64,000 nucleotides of DNA from Pictodentalium vernedei (GCA_031216915.1 CM062295.1:180310927-180374926), one strand, 5' to 3'; shown: positions 21,251-33,690, counted from the first letter of the stretch. Notes: a model not told the origin generated them from the letters alone. Numbers and translations: made by a program.

Positions 21251-22340
21251 ATGTCTAATAAGCCAATTTACATCTTTTTAGACAGCGATTTCTGTTCACT
21301 TTCATCTGAGTTTTAAGGGTAGTGCTGGAATCCACAGGCGATGTTCTTGAAAAAGCAAATTTGATTGAGTCCCATCTATCCACCTGTGGCATCGAATTAT
21401 AAGTTTTAAGTGGCACTATCTCAGAGAGGGGGTAGTCAGCAGCCCACATCCCTGCGTCATTTCGCACCAGCTTGAAAAATGACCAAATTCTAAAAATTAC
21501 CTCCTCTCATCAAAATGCTCTATCTCCGTCAATTCTTGGGGGATTTCCATGAGATTTTCAGTCACCATTCACGAATAGTTGCTTCATCGATACTCAGTTT
21601 TCCACTTCAGCTAACTGGTTCAGGATGGTTATCTCCCCTTATTGACTATCCCTTATCAACTTTGAGAACCCATCAGCTAATTGCTTCACAGATAATTGGC
21701 GATGGTGTGAGAAAAGTAATCAGATTATACAGAATTTTGTACGACAAAGGAACAAAAGTCAAGACTTGTGTCTTATAGATATTTTTACGAGGCAGCAGAC
21801 ACAAGATCATAATTTCCAAATTAATGTGCTTCCCAGTTATCTGTCAAACCAAAAAGCGTACATGGTCAAAAGTCAATGGAAACACTGTTTTTAAACATTT
21901 TTAGCATGACTGCACTGGAGAAAACAGTACATTTTATAAGTGACAGGGGAACAAAACTCAGAGGGTAAACTGGCAACATTCAACAATCACTATAAGGAAA
22001 ATATATCGAACTTTCTGATGCCATGTGCTTCCATAAAGTAACTTTTGAACATTTTATTTAATCTTAGGAACGTAAAACTTTCCCATCTCCATAGCGCTAA
22101 TTTCCAATTCCTGAAACGGTAATTTCAGGGGTGATAACCAGACCGTTTTTTCCACTAATTTGATGTTAAAAGGTGGACATGGTGGTATGACATCTGGAAT
22201 ATTGGAGACCACGGCGATCAGGGCATGCTTATGACATGTCCGGCTGCAAATTTCCACAGGTGTTTTGGGAAGGAAACATCACAGTTATGCTGTATTTAAT
22301 TCCCAACTCTATTTGATGGAAGCACATTGTGCCATGACAT
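21251..22340. other. Unassigned DNA with two coding-like minus-strand frames
   Basis: Minus-strand frames at 22054-22257 (EICSRTCHKHALIAVVSNIP and onward) and 21255-21467 (MWAADYPLSEIVPLKTYNSM and onward) have balanced composition and no low-complexity bias. They could be fragments of an old retroelement polyprotein, but I recognise no catalytic motif. Other frames are shadows. Confidence 0.25.
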
Positions 22341-22344
22341 CAGC

Positions 22345-22625
22345 AAAATGGACAACAGAGCACTTCTGAAGGTACAATCTCCTACATTCAAATCTTGATT
22401 CATGTCACATATAACACTATTTAAGAGGAGTAGCTACCCCTAACCCCTCCCCCCCCCCCCCCAAAGTTTCAAACAACCTGGAAGAGAGCACATCTGAATG
22501 TACAATCTCCAATCTTCAAATCTTGATTTGATTCATTTCACATACAACACTGTTTAATAGGCATGGCTATGCCCCCACCCCCATCACAAATTTTTGAACA
22601 ACCTACCCATGAGTGTGCTGAATAA
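22345..22625. repeat. ~135-bp tandem duplication with poly-C tract
   Basis: GGTACAATCTCCTACATTCA, AATCTTGATTCATGTCACAT and AACACTATTTAA recur about 130 bp later with substitutions. A C-run at 22448-22463 separates the copies. A related C-rich stretch occurs at 62705-62760. Confidence 0.65.
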
Positions 22626-22973
22626 ATACCCGAAACACAGCTGTTTTTCATGCTGAAGCATGTTTCTAAAAAGTGATCTATTTCTGCCATCAAAGAGTTA
22701 ATGTATCAGTGGTCGATGAATTAGGTATCTTTGTGTAGAAGTGGCCAGGTTGTCAGTTTAAACGGCTCTAAGATCAGAGGCGGACTGGCCATATGGTTTA
22801 CCAAGAAAATTTCCGCTGCCCGTAATTAACGTAATTAATTTCCAGTCATCTTAAACATACAAATAAAAAGATATAAGAAAATGATATGTGAATACCAACA
22901 GTTGGTAACTAATTGTAACCTGAACATCATATTCTGAATACTTGTATGTTCGGGATTACAAGTGAACTAAAAA

Positions 22974-25900
22974 ATGAAAGTGTCAATGACACTGTAGCTC
23001 AACTTGTGTAAGACATGTACATGTATAGGATGTGACACAGCAATGACAAACATCTAGGTAATGACCTGATAACAAAGGTACATGTAAAGTATTGTAACGG
23101 TCTGTACATAAATGCTGACCGCAGCCTGTAACAAATATACAGGTAAAGTATTGTAAAAGTGGGGTGACAGTTTGATGCTAAACTAGAAAAGAAATCTTTG
23201 AGTCCCAGAGTGGGTCTGACTGAACCCAAAAATATTTGTTCTCATAGCACAGTGATAACAAAGGCACCCCAAAACACTTGTTCCTGTCACAAGGTGATAA
23301 CAAAGGTACCCCAAGAAGTTTTGCGAAGATCAGTTCATAAGCCCGAACTGTATTGACATGTGCACTTACAGTGTATAAGGAGCACTGAACAAATCAAAGT
23401 TCATCTAATTTGCATAATTTCTGTACGAGATAAAACCTGTATTATATGTGATGCATTCCATGTTACTAAACTTTCCTACAAAAATTTATTCAAATCAGAA
23501 CTTTTATACAGAAGTTCTGTACAAAAAACTGATTGCACTAATTTTGGTACAAAAAGGCTGCTGGCGGCCATCTTGAATTTTGGACCGCACCCAAAAACAC
23601 TCGTTCTCGTTCCACGGTGATAACAAAGGTACCCAAGAAGTTTTGTAAAGATCGGTTCATAAATACGGCCTCTAGCCTGAGCCGTATAGAAGTTGTGTAT
23701 AAAAAACTGATTGGACCTAATTTCGGTACAAAATGGCCACTGGCAGCCATCTTGAATTTTGGACCACACCCAGAAACACTCCTTCTCATCCCAAGGTGAT
23801 AACAAAGGTACCCAAGAATTTTTGTGAAGATCGGTTCATAAATACAGCCTCTAGCCCGAGCCGTATTGACACATGCATTTACTGTGTATAAGTAGTGCTA
23901 AATAAATCAAAGTTCATCTAATTTGCAAAATTTCTGCTCGAGAAAAAACCCCATATCATATGTGATGTATTCCATGTTACTAAACATTCATACAGAAATT
24001 TATTCAAATCAGAACTTTCATACAGAAGTTCTGTACAAAAAACTGATTGCACCAATTTTGGTACAAAATCGCCAGTGGCAGCCATCTTGAATTTCAGACC
24101 GCACCCCAAAACACTCGTTCTTGTCCCAAGGTGATAACAAAGGTACCCAAGAAGTTTCATAAATACAGACTCTAGCCCGAGCCGTATTGACATGTGCACT
24201 TACTGTGTATAAGTAGCACTGAACAAATCAAAGTTCATCTAATTTGCATAATTTCTGTACGAGATAAAAACCTGTATTATATGTGATGTATTCCATGTTA
24301 CTAAACTTTCCTACAAAAATTTATTCAAATCAGAACTTTTATACAGAAGTTCTGTACAAAAAACTGATTGCACTAATTTTGGTACAAAAAGGCTGCTGGC
24401 GGCCATCTTGAATTTTGGACCGCACCCAAAAACACTCGTTCTCGTTCCACGGTGATAACAAAGGTACCCAAGAAGTTTTGTAAAGATCGGTTCATAAATA
24501 CGGCCTCTAGCCTGAGCCGTATAGAAGTTGTGTATAAAAAACTGATTGGACCTAATTTCGGTACAAAATGGCCACTGGCAGCCATCTTGAATTTTGGACC
24601 ACACCCAGAAACACTCCTTCTCATCCCAAGGTGATAACAAAGGTACCCAAGAATTTTTGTGAAGATCGGTTCATAAATACAGCCTCTAGCCCGAGCCGTA
24701 TTGACACATGCATTTACTGTGTATAAGTAGTGCTAAATAAATCAAAGTTCATCTAATTTGCAAAATTTCTGCTCGAGAAAAAAACCCATATCATATGTGA
24801 TGTATTCCATGTTACTAAACATTCATACAGAAATTTATTCAAATCAGAACTTTCATACAGAAGTTCTGTACGAAAAACTGATTGCACCAATTTTGGTACA
24901 AAATCGCCAGCGGCAGCCATCTTGAATTTCAGACCGCACCCCAAAACACTCGTTCTTGTCCCAAGGTGATAACAAAGGTACCCAAGAAGTTTCATAAATA
25001 CAGACTCTAGCCCGAGCCGTATTGACATGTGCACTTACTGTGTATAAGTAGCACTGAACAAATCAAAGTTCATCTAATTTGCATAATTTCTGTACGAGAT
25101 AAAAACCTGTATTATATGTGATGTATTCCATGTTACTAAACTTTCCTACAAAAATTTATTCAAATCAGAACTTTTATACAGAAGTTCTGTACAAAAAACT
25201 GATTGCACTAATTTTGGTACAAAAAGGCTGCTGGCGGCCATCTTGAATTTTGGACCGCACCCAAAAACACTCGTTCTCGTTCCACGGTGATAACAAAGGT
25301 ACCCAAGAAGTTTTGTAAAGATCGGTTCATAAATACGGCCTCTAGCCTGAGCCGTATAGAAGTTGTGTATAAAAAACTGATTGGACCTAATTTCGGTACA
25401 AAATGGCCACTGGCAGCCATCTTGAATTTTGGACCACACCCAGAAACACTCCTTCTCATCCCAAGGTGATAACAAAGGTACCCAAGAATTTTTGTGAAGA
25501 TCGGTTCATAAATACAGCCTCTAGCCCGAGCTGTATTGACACATGCATTTACTGTGTATAAGTAGTGCTAAATAAATCAAAGTTCATCTAATTTGCAAAA
25601 TTTCTGCTCGAGAAAAAAACCCATATCATATGTGATGTATTCCATGTTACTAAACATTCATACAGAAATTTATTCAAATCAGAACTTTCATACAGAAGTT
25701 CTGTACGAAAAACTGATTGCACCAATTTTGGTACAAAATCGCCAGCGGCAGCCATCTTGAATTTCAGACCGCACCCCAAAACACTCGTTCTTGTCCCAAG
25801 GTGATAACAAAGGTACCCAAGAAGTTTCATAAATACAGACTCTAGCCCGAGCCGTATTGACATGTGCACTTACTGTGTATAAGTAGCACTGAACAAATCA

Positions 25901-28823
25901 AAGTTCATCTAATTTGCATAATTTCTGTACGAGATAAAAACCTGTATTATATGTGATGTATTCCATGTTACTAAACTTTCCTACAAAAATTTATTCAAAT
26001 CAGAACTTTTATACAGAAGTTCTGTACAAAAAACTGATTGCACTAATTTTGGTACAAAAAGGCTGCTGGCGGCCATCTTGAATTTTGGACTGCACCCAAA
26101 AACACTCATTCTCATTCCACGGTGATAACAAAGGTACCCAAGAAGTTTTGTAAAGATCGGTTCATAAATACAGCCTCTAGCCTGAGCCGTATAGAAGTTG
26201 TGTATAAAAAACTGATTGGACCTAATTTCGGTACAAAATGGCCACTGGCAGCCATCTTGAATTTTAGACCACACCCAGAAACACTCCTTCTCATCCCAAG
26301 GTGATAACAAAGGTACCCAAGAATTTTTGTGAAGATCGGTTCATAAATACAGCCTCTAGCCCAAGCCGTATTGACACATGCACTTACTGTGTATAAGTAG
26401 TGCTAAATAAATCAAAGTTCATCTAATTTGCATAATTTCTGCTCGAGAAAAAACCCCATATCATATGTGATGTATTCCATGTTACTAAACATTCATACAG
26501 AAATTTATTCAAATCAGAACTTTCATACAGAAGTTCTGTACAAAAAACTGATTGCACCAATTTTGGTACAAAATCGCCAGCGGCAGCCATCTTGAATTTC
26601 AGACCGCACCCCAAAACACTCGTTCTCGTCCCAAGGTGATAACAAAGGTACCCAAGAAGTTTCATAAATACAGACTCTAGCCCGAGCCGTATTGACATGT
26701 GCACTTACTGTGTATAAGTAGCACTGAACAAATCAAAGTTCATCTAATTTGCATAATTTCTGTACGAGATAAAAACCTGTATTATATGTGATGTATTCCA
26801 TGTTACTAAACTTTCCTACAAAAATTTATTCAAATCAGAACTTTTATACAGAAGTTCTGCACAAAAAACTGATTGCACTAATTTTGGTACAAAAAGGCTG
26901 CTGGCGGCCATCTTGAATTTTGGACCGCACCCAAAAACACTCGTTCTCGTTCCACGATGATAACAAAGGTACCCAAGAAGTTTTGTAAAGATTGGTTCAT
27001 AAATACGGCCTCTAGCCTGAGCCGTATAGAAGTTGTGTATAAAAAACTGATTGGACCAAAGTTCGGTACAAAATGGCCACTGGCAGCCATCTTGAATTTT
27101 GGACCACACCCAGAAACACTCGTTCTCATCCAAAGGTGATAACAAAGGTACCCAAGAATTTTTGTGAAGATCGGTTCATAAATACAGCCTCTAGCCCGAG
27201 CCGTATTGACACATGCACTAACTGTGTATAATTAAGTAGCGCTAAATAAATCAAAGTTCATCTAATTTGCATAATTTCTGCTCTAGAAAAAAACCCGTAT
27301 TGAATGTGATGAATTCCATGTTACTAAACATTTATACAGAAATTTATTCAAATCAGAGCTTTCATACAGAAGTTCTGTACAAAAAACTGATTTTGGTACA
27401 AAATGGCTGCTGGTGGCCATCTTGAATTTGGACTGCACCCAAAAACACTCATTCTCGTCCCACGGTGATAACAAAGGTATCCAAGAAGTTTTGTAAAGAT
27501 TGGTTCATAAATACAGCCTCTAGCCTGAGCCGTATAGAAGTTGTGTACAAAAAACTGATTGGACCTAATTTCGGTACAAAATGGCCACTGGCAGCCATCT
27601 CGAATTTTGGACCTCACCCAGAAACACTCGTTCTCATCCCAAGGTGATAACAGAGGTACCCAAGAAGTTTAGTGAAGATCGGTTCATAAATACAGACTCT
27701 AGCCCAAGCCGTATTAACATGTGCACTTACTGTGTATAAGTAGCACTGAATAAATCAAAGTTCATCTAATTTGCATAATTTTTGCACGAGAAAAAAACCC
27801 GTATTATATGTGATGTATTCCTTGTTACTAAACATTCATACAAAAATTTATTCAAATCAGAACTTTCATACTTTAGTTCTGTTCAAAAAACTGATTGCAC
27901 TAACTGAAGTACAAAATGGCTGCTGGTGGCCATCTTGAATTTTGGACCGCACCCAAAACCACTTGTTCTCGTCCCACGGTGATAACAAAGGTACCCAAGA
28001 AGTTTCGTAAAGATCGGTTCACAAATACGGCCTCTAGCCCGAGCCGTATTGGCATTTGCAGTTACAGTGCTGAAAGTAACATTAAATAGATCAAAGTTAG
28101 TCTAATTGGCATAATTTATGCACGAGAAAAAAACCCATATTATATGTAATGTATCCCATGGTACTAAACATTCACACAAAAAATTATTCAAATCAGCGCT
28201 TTCATATGGAAGTTCTGTGCAAAAATCTGATTGCACTTAATTTTGTACAAAATGGCTGCCAGCGGCCATCTTGAATTTCAGACCAAAATGGCTGCCAGCA
28301 GCCATCTTGAATTTCAGACCGGACCCAAAAATACTCGTTCTCGTCCCACGGTGATAACAAAGGTGCCCAAGACGTTTTGTAAAGATCGGTTCATAAATAC
28401 AGCCTCTAGCCCAAGCCGTATTGGCATTTGCACTTACAGTGCTGAAAGTAACACTAAATAAATCAAAGTTAGTCTAATTTGCATAATTTACACACGAGAA
28501 AAAAACCTGTATTATATGTGATGTAACCCATGGTACTAAACATTCATACAAAAAATTATTCAAATCAGAGCTTTCATATGGAAGTTCTTTGAGCAAAAAT
28601 CTGATTGCACCTAATTTTGTACAAAATGGCTGCCAGCGGCCGTCTTGAATTTCGGACCGGAACCAAAAACACTCGTTCTCGTCTCACAGTGATAACAAAG
28701 GTACCCAAGACGTTTCGTAAAGATCGGTTCATAAATATGGCCTCTAGCCCGAGCTGTGAAGGACAGATGGACGACGGGCCATGACAATACTCAAATTTGG
28801 CTTCGCCAAAGTTGAGCTAAAAA
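22974..28823. mobile_element. Satellite-cored HINE-like element, copy D (835-bp core)
   Basis: The left end matches copy A (ATGAAAGTGTCAATGACACT, then TAGCTCAACTTG). The right end is CCAAAGTTGAGCTAAAAA, preceded by a GGACAGATGGACGACGGGCC stretch. The core is unrelated to the 141-bp satellite: its monomers carry GGCAGCCATCTTGAATTT, CAAGGTGATAACAAAGGTAC and CTCTAGCCCGAGCCGTATT. Open frames of 60-109 codons recur through the array in step with the repeat and are not genes. Confidence 0.7.
23340..27280. repeat. 835-bp higher-order satellite array
   Basis: Identical landmarks recur at exact 835-bp steps (for example the CTTTCCTACAAAAATTTATT block at 23471, 24306, 25141, 25976 and 26811). Each unit has three monomers, one shorter by about 160 bp. 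Units two and three differ at only a handful of positions over hundreds of bases, so homogenisation or expansion was recent. Beyond 27280 the monomers diverge. Confidence 0.9.
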
Positions 28824-29094
28824 CCATAAAGACTACAAGTGGTGTCAAATATTTCAATGGGTAAAATTTAAAATTTTTAACATGAAATACATAACAAGTA
28901 CATGTAAGTAAATATTTACAAAAAAAACACCCACAGAGAAACATAGAAATCTTAAAGTATATGCATGTGGGGGTGGGGACTGCCTTATTTCATGTAAGTT
29001 AAAAAATGGTTATTTAGGTCATGTATGGGGTTACTGTTGCAAAGACTCAAGATTATTTTGCCTGCGAGGAGACTAGATCGTTTGTTATTAACTC

Positions 29095-29220
29095 TTTATT
29101 TAACCTTAGCAGCAGCCAACAGTTAAAAAAAAAATTTCATAACACTAAAAATGTTCATTTTTTGCATCAAAAACATAGCTTATGAGCCCTCATTGGAATC
29201 CGACACTGAGTAATTGCTAA
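29095..29220. mobile_element. Left half of a class-2 palindromic MITE
   Basis: TTAACTCTTTATTTAACC, then TTTTTTGCATCAAAAACATA, GCTTATGAGCCCTCATTGGA follow the left arm of the MITE at 38382. The right arm is missing. Confidence 0.5.
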
Positions 29221-29389
29221 AAAAACAACACCAACACCAAAGGGTCTTCCAATTAGCTGTTAACTGTTAACTTCATACCCATCAAGCTGTTCAAAACTTT
29301 ACCTTCCAAAAAGGTTATTAATTCTTAATCGTTAAAATCACATACATTGTGGCCAGTGCAAAACTAAACACCTCTATTTTCAATTTTTT

Positions 29390-30055
29390 TTTAACAAATT
29401 CCACCTCAATTTTGTGGCCTGTAGATCTCAGAAAGGATCCGACTTTTTCTGAAAGTTTTAACACCTATTTTTCTCATCTGAAGCTGTTTCTCCACATACT
29501 GTCATTTTAGTGAAAACATTTTATGCATCAAAATCTGAGAAAATTATGGCAAAATTTCAGAAAAATATGACAAAGTTTGAGTCCAGACAAGATTAAATTT
29601 TCCATATATTTAGAGTGCAATATGATGCAATATTATAACCAAGTAGCGCCATCACCTTTAACTCCCATCGACCGTTAATGGGCCATAGTTTGTGATTTTT
29701 AGAAAAACTGCACAACTTCCCTAGTGAAAATATATAGAGACTAACATATGATCACAATTTTAGTATAGGAAGATGCCACGTTGATGATAAAACAAATTTA
29801 TGGTTCGAGTTTGTTTGAGGTATTTAACCCTTTAGTAAAGTTATTTATAGAGTAAGGTTACTGTTTAAAAAAAATATAAAAATCTGCATCGATCAGTTGC
29901 AGGGGGGTTAACTACAAACATTTTGTTTCTCGGTGTGTAGAGATGTTTGGTAAGCAAAGTTGCTGTTGCAAGGTTAGATCTTTGATAAAAACCCTCTCTC
30001 AGTTTTGGTAACTTGAATAGGGGTAGTTTCAGTACTATTTTATCAAACATGGTGA
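29390..30055. repeat. Diverged relative of the 20-kb repeat
   Basis: CAAATTCCACCTCAATTTTG, TGGCCTGTAGATCTCAGAAA, GATCAGTTGCAGGGGGGTTA and TTTTGGTAACTTGAATAGGG match stretches of 20009-21250 in the same order. Confidence 0.6.
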
Positions 30056-30431
30056 GTCTGTGATTCTACAGAATCACAATTTTCTAGTTCTGACTAATTT
30101 TTCTAACTCAGAACATGTTCGTTCAACACATGCACACATTTGCTGGTTAAAGTGAATGTTTAGTACAAGTGGTTTCGAGTCTAGTCTAATTTGCTTGACA
30201 TGTGTAGTTGGATTCACAAAATTGCCATTTCAGTTCCAGCAATTGTCTTTACTATTTTCTTCCACAGTTTATGACTCATCAATGAAATTACTTTTCTGAG
30301 CTCTTTCCAATAGAGGTTGGGGTCAGGATTGTGGGATATGATGTTGAAGAAAGAAAACAAAACTTAGGTCATTCAGGAAAAGATAATTAGCATTCCTAGT
30401 CTATGATTTGTGTTTGGAAAGTGGTTAGAAC
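30056..30431. other. Unassigned DNA
   Basis: No gene or recognised repeat apart from a small TTCTACAGAATCACAA stem near 30063. Confidence 0.35.
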
Positions 30432-30671
30432 TTAACCCTTTACCCAATGCAGACGATATCAAAATTTATTATTTTAAATATCATTTTTTCAAATTTTTCA
30501 AAACATTTCAACAAAACCATATCATGTGACCCCTCATTGGAACGAGCTCATTCCAACGAGGGGTCACATGATATGGTTTTGTTGAAATTTTTTGAAAAAT
30601 AATATTTCTTCAACTGCTGAATTTGCATATTACGCGGGCGGATGCGGGCGATTCGTTGGGTAAAGGATTAA
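30432..30671. mobile_element. Palindromic TTAA MITE, well preserved
   Basis: TTAACCCTTTACCCAATGC and TTCGTTGGGTAAAGGATTAA bound it. The centre pairs ACCATATCATGTGACCCCTC and ATTGGAACGAGCTC with their complements over about 35 bp per arm. Class 1 termini (GCAGACGATATCAAAATTTA on the left, GCGGGCGGATGCGGGCGATT on the right). Confidence 0.9.
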
Positions 30672-30857
30672 CACTTTACTTCACTGCCATTCAAAATATC
30701 ACAATCTGATTTCATTTATTATTTCTAGTTTCACCACCCAAACACTGCTTATGACACCTCACCTATGACCCCACAATGGGAGGGGGGAGGGGTAATATGC
30801 CTGCAAAAAGTTTTCTTGAATAAGAACCCACAAAGTAGATCTCCTGTTTCACAGGCC

Positions 30858-31186
30858 ATTTTTTTGTAAAATTGCATGTGGGCAGACAGAATTTTTTTTT
30901 AGTTTTGTAATTATTTCTTTACCATCAAAAGTTCATGTTCTTGGTTTGTTCTATGTTTTAGGCCTCATAACCTACAGAATAGCATGGGTGGTGGTGTATT
31001 TCGACCCCCGAGTGCAGGAAGGCTTTGCAATGCTAAAACATTACAAAGCCCTGTTGCACTCAAGGGACAAATTTATCAATTTTATTAACTTGGGTAAAAT
31101 ATCAGACATAAACCACTTAATTTTTATTTTTCCAAGTTTGCATTGGTTATAAAAAGAGAGCATGCAGCAGGCCTGAGAAACAGATG
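30858..31186. repeat. Dispersed repeat, copy 2 of 2, with open frame
   Basis: Matches 7262-7575. A frame after TATGTTTTAG reads GLITYRIAWVVVYFDPRVQE, then GFAMLKHYKALLHSRDKFIN, and runs into a GTAAAATA donor-like site. Copy 1 keeps the same frame minus nine codons. The outer edges CTGTTTCACAGGCC (30848) and GGCCTGAGAAACAG (31171) are inverted, so this may be a MITE rather than a duplicated exon. Confidence 0.7.
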
Positions 31187-31195
31187 TTTAACTGT

Positions 31196-31315
31196 TTTGG
31201 CCTAACTGGAAAATTATTTTTATTTATTGCTTCAAAATCCTAGCTCATGACTCCTCATTGGAATGAGCTTGTTCCAAAGAGTGGTCATATTCTATGATTT
31301 GGAGGCAGCAAAGTT
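31196..31315. mobile_element. Degenerate centre of a class-2 MITE
   Basis: TTTTATTTATTGCTTCAAAA, TCCTAGCTCATGACTCCTCA, TTGGAATGAGCTTGTTCC and GAGTGGTCATATTCTATGAT follow the class-2 hairpin with many changes. Confidence 0.5.
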
Positions 31316-31641
31316 TTGGATGGTTCTCAATGGAAATAATTATCCTGTGTGATTAGTGCAAAACTTAAAAGTATGGGAATCAGGCAAAATTAAGTTCGAT
31401 CACATTTAAACAAGCACTATTTCTGTTTCAAAATTCATCATCCCAACTTCACAATATCAGGAAATTCCAAGAAGTGTACTGTCTAAAGTCAGGTTGTTTG
31501 TGGGAATTGTTTGTCCAATTTGTCCACAAACGCATCCCACTAAAAATATAAAATTACATCATCTCAGGTGCCAGGAAATGGCATGTGAGACTGATTTATT
31601 TATTTAACTGATAAAATAAAAAGAAATTGATTCCCCCACAG

Positions 31642-31707
31642 ATTGGCCACCATGTTTTCCAGAGTGGAAACCTTCAGCACTAAGCATACCAGATCATATT
31701 GTTAAAG
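31642..31707 (+). CDS. Possible exon (weak)
   Basis: Acceptor GATTCCCCCACAG precedes a frame reading WPPCFPEWKPSALSIPDHIV (after two bases). The donor AAAG|GTTATG is poor and the frame stays open another 12 codons. No family is recognised, and the neighbourhood shows no match to other repeats in the window. Confidence 0.22.
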
Positions 31708-32117
31708 GTTATGTATGGAACAAGCAATGTCTGGAGTTGTGTTGACATCTTGAACTCCCAGTGGAAATCACAGTATTTGTTCATGGATTTGACATTTCTA
31801 ACTTGCCAATCCAACTTAATGTCTACAAAAAAAAAAAATTGTCTAACATTTCAGTATAATCTCATCCTGGATGTCTGATATATCTTATTACAAATTTGAG
31901 ACTAAATCCCTTTGGATTATGCATGGTTTGATACAGACAAGGATAAAGTTATTTTTTGCCGACAGGTTTCACTCTTCTTCCAGTACCTTAGACTGATTTA
32001 ACCCTTTCAAGTCCAAATACAGCCACAAACTGCCCCTTTTATATTGCTCGGGAAAAGGTGTCCTAAGTATATTTTTTGTTAAAGACTCCACTGGTAGGAT
32101 ACATTTTTCTTGACTTT

Positions 32118-32165
32118 GTTGTTACATCATTGTTGGCTGCCTATACAGGCAGCCAACAATAATGT
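32118..32165. repeat. Small palindrome
   Basis: ATTGTTGGCTGCC-TATA-GGCAGCCAACAAT forms a 13-bp stem with a 4-base loop. Confidence 0.7.
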
Positions 32166-32211
32166 AGAAACACTAATAGGTCATCTGCAGCTGTGCACAT
32201 GTTTCTCCAGT

Positions 32212-32598
32212 AGTTATTTAATTATTTATTTATTAGGGTTTAACAGCACTTTAACAGCCAAGGTCATATTGTGTCGGTGACAGTTTTAGGGTGGAGGAAG
32301 CCAGAGTACCTGGAGAGAACCACTGACCAACGACGAGCAGCTGCCAGCTCCCCAACATTGCAACACCGCACTGCAGCACAGGGCGGGTTAGATTGGTTGA
32401 AGACATGTGCACCATCGACGTACAGTATGCCTTAGTACACTGCGTCATCATGCCCCCATGTGGACATTCAGGGTTAAGTGCCTTGCCCAAGGACACAACA
32501 CGGGAGTCCGAATTGATCGCTCAGATGGTCACCCATCCAAGGACTAACCGGGCTTGACCTTGCTTAACTTCGGTGATCTGACGAGAACCAGTTATTTA
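32212..32598 (-). mobile_element. 5S-headed SINE with 9-bp duplication
   Basis: The insert 32221-32589 is flanked by AGTTATTTA at 32212-32220 and 32590-32598. Minus-strand reading starts GGTTCTCGTCAGATCACCGA, AGTTAAGCAAGGTCAAGCCC, GGTTAGTCCTTGGATGGGTG, as in 5S rRNA. Then comes the shared body (CCTTGGGCAAGGCACTTAAC onward) and an AATA-type tail. The extreme 5' end of the 5S part is missing compared with 17512. Confidence 0.88.
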
Positions 32599-32792
32599 CA
32601 TAAAATTAATCTGAGGACTTGAGGGTTAACTGGCTGTCAGTGCTAAATTATATTTGTTAACAGGTCTTTGTATTATTTCTTCATTTATTGGTTCTTAATA
32701 CCACATCAACACCTAAGACTATATCATGGCTATAAAAAGTTATGTGGGGTAAACGATTCCATCAGGATGAGAAATATTTGATTAGAAACATG

Positions 32793-33690
32793 AATGAAAG
32801 TTTCAATGACACTGTACCTTAACCGGACTGTGTGTATGGTGTTTGATGCAAGGGATAATGTTCAATGTTTATGAAACGATTATGAAATAAGAAAAGAATT
32901 GTGATAATTGAGAATATGTTAATTTCTGTTCCCTACATGCTATGTTTTCAATAAAAATAATTTGCGGTGTAGACTGTACTAAAGAATTGAGACCTGGGTT
33001 GATGTGGCCCTTACAGTTAACGTATGTCAACCAAAGTTACCAAGATACAGTAAAATCATTCCAAAATGAGTCATCCTACCAAGTTACAATGAAATCCCTT
33101 CATAAATATGCCTCCTAGACTTTGCTAAAGGAATCCAGGTCAAGTGCTGGTCCGGCAGTCACGGTTGACCGATTGTGACCAAAATACGACAGTCTCATCT
33201 AGATATCATACCCAGTTATCCTACCAAGTTACAATGAAATCCCTTCCTAGAAACAACCTATACACAGTGCAAATGGAATCTAGGTCACGTGACCAGGTGG
33301 TGGTAACAGATGACTGATCGTGACCAAATAGGACAGTCTCATCTAGATATCATACCAAGTTATCCTACCAAGTTACAATGAAATTGCTTTATAAATATGA
33401 ACTGTAGACTGTGCTAAACAAAGTTATGCCACATGCCTGTGCGGCCATCACGGTTGACCAACCACGACCAAAATAGGCTGTTCTCATCTAGACATTATAC
33501 GAGTCATCCTACCAATTTACAATGAAATTACTTCATAAATGCAACCTGTAGACTGTGCTAAAGGAATACAGTAACGTGGCCTTGCAGCCATCACGGTTAA
33601 CTAAAACTGACCAAAATAAACATTCTCATCTATACATTATATGGAGTCATCCTACCAAGTTACAATGAAATCCCTTCATAAATACGTGTT
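32793..33690. mobile_element. Satellite-cored HINE-like element, copy E (diverged)
   Basis: ATGAAAGTTTCAATGACACT and TACCTTAACCGGACTG keep the left-end pattern with mutations. The lead-in matches copies A, C and F, and about five diverged 141-bp-type monomers follow (TACAATGAAATCCCTTCATA and related). No canonical right end is seen. The array gives way to other repeats near 33690. Confidence 0.6.

Noticed and set aside
23476-27145. Recurrent open frames of 60-109 codons on both strands
   Set aside because: They repeat every 835 bp with the satellite, are open on both strands at once, and show no domain. They are products of the repeat, not genes.
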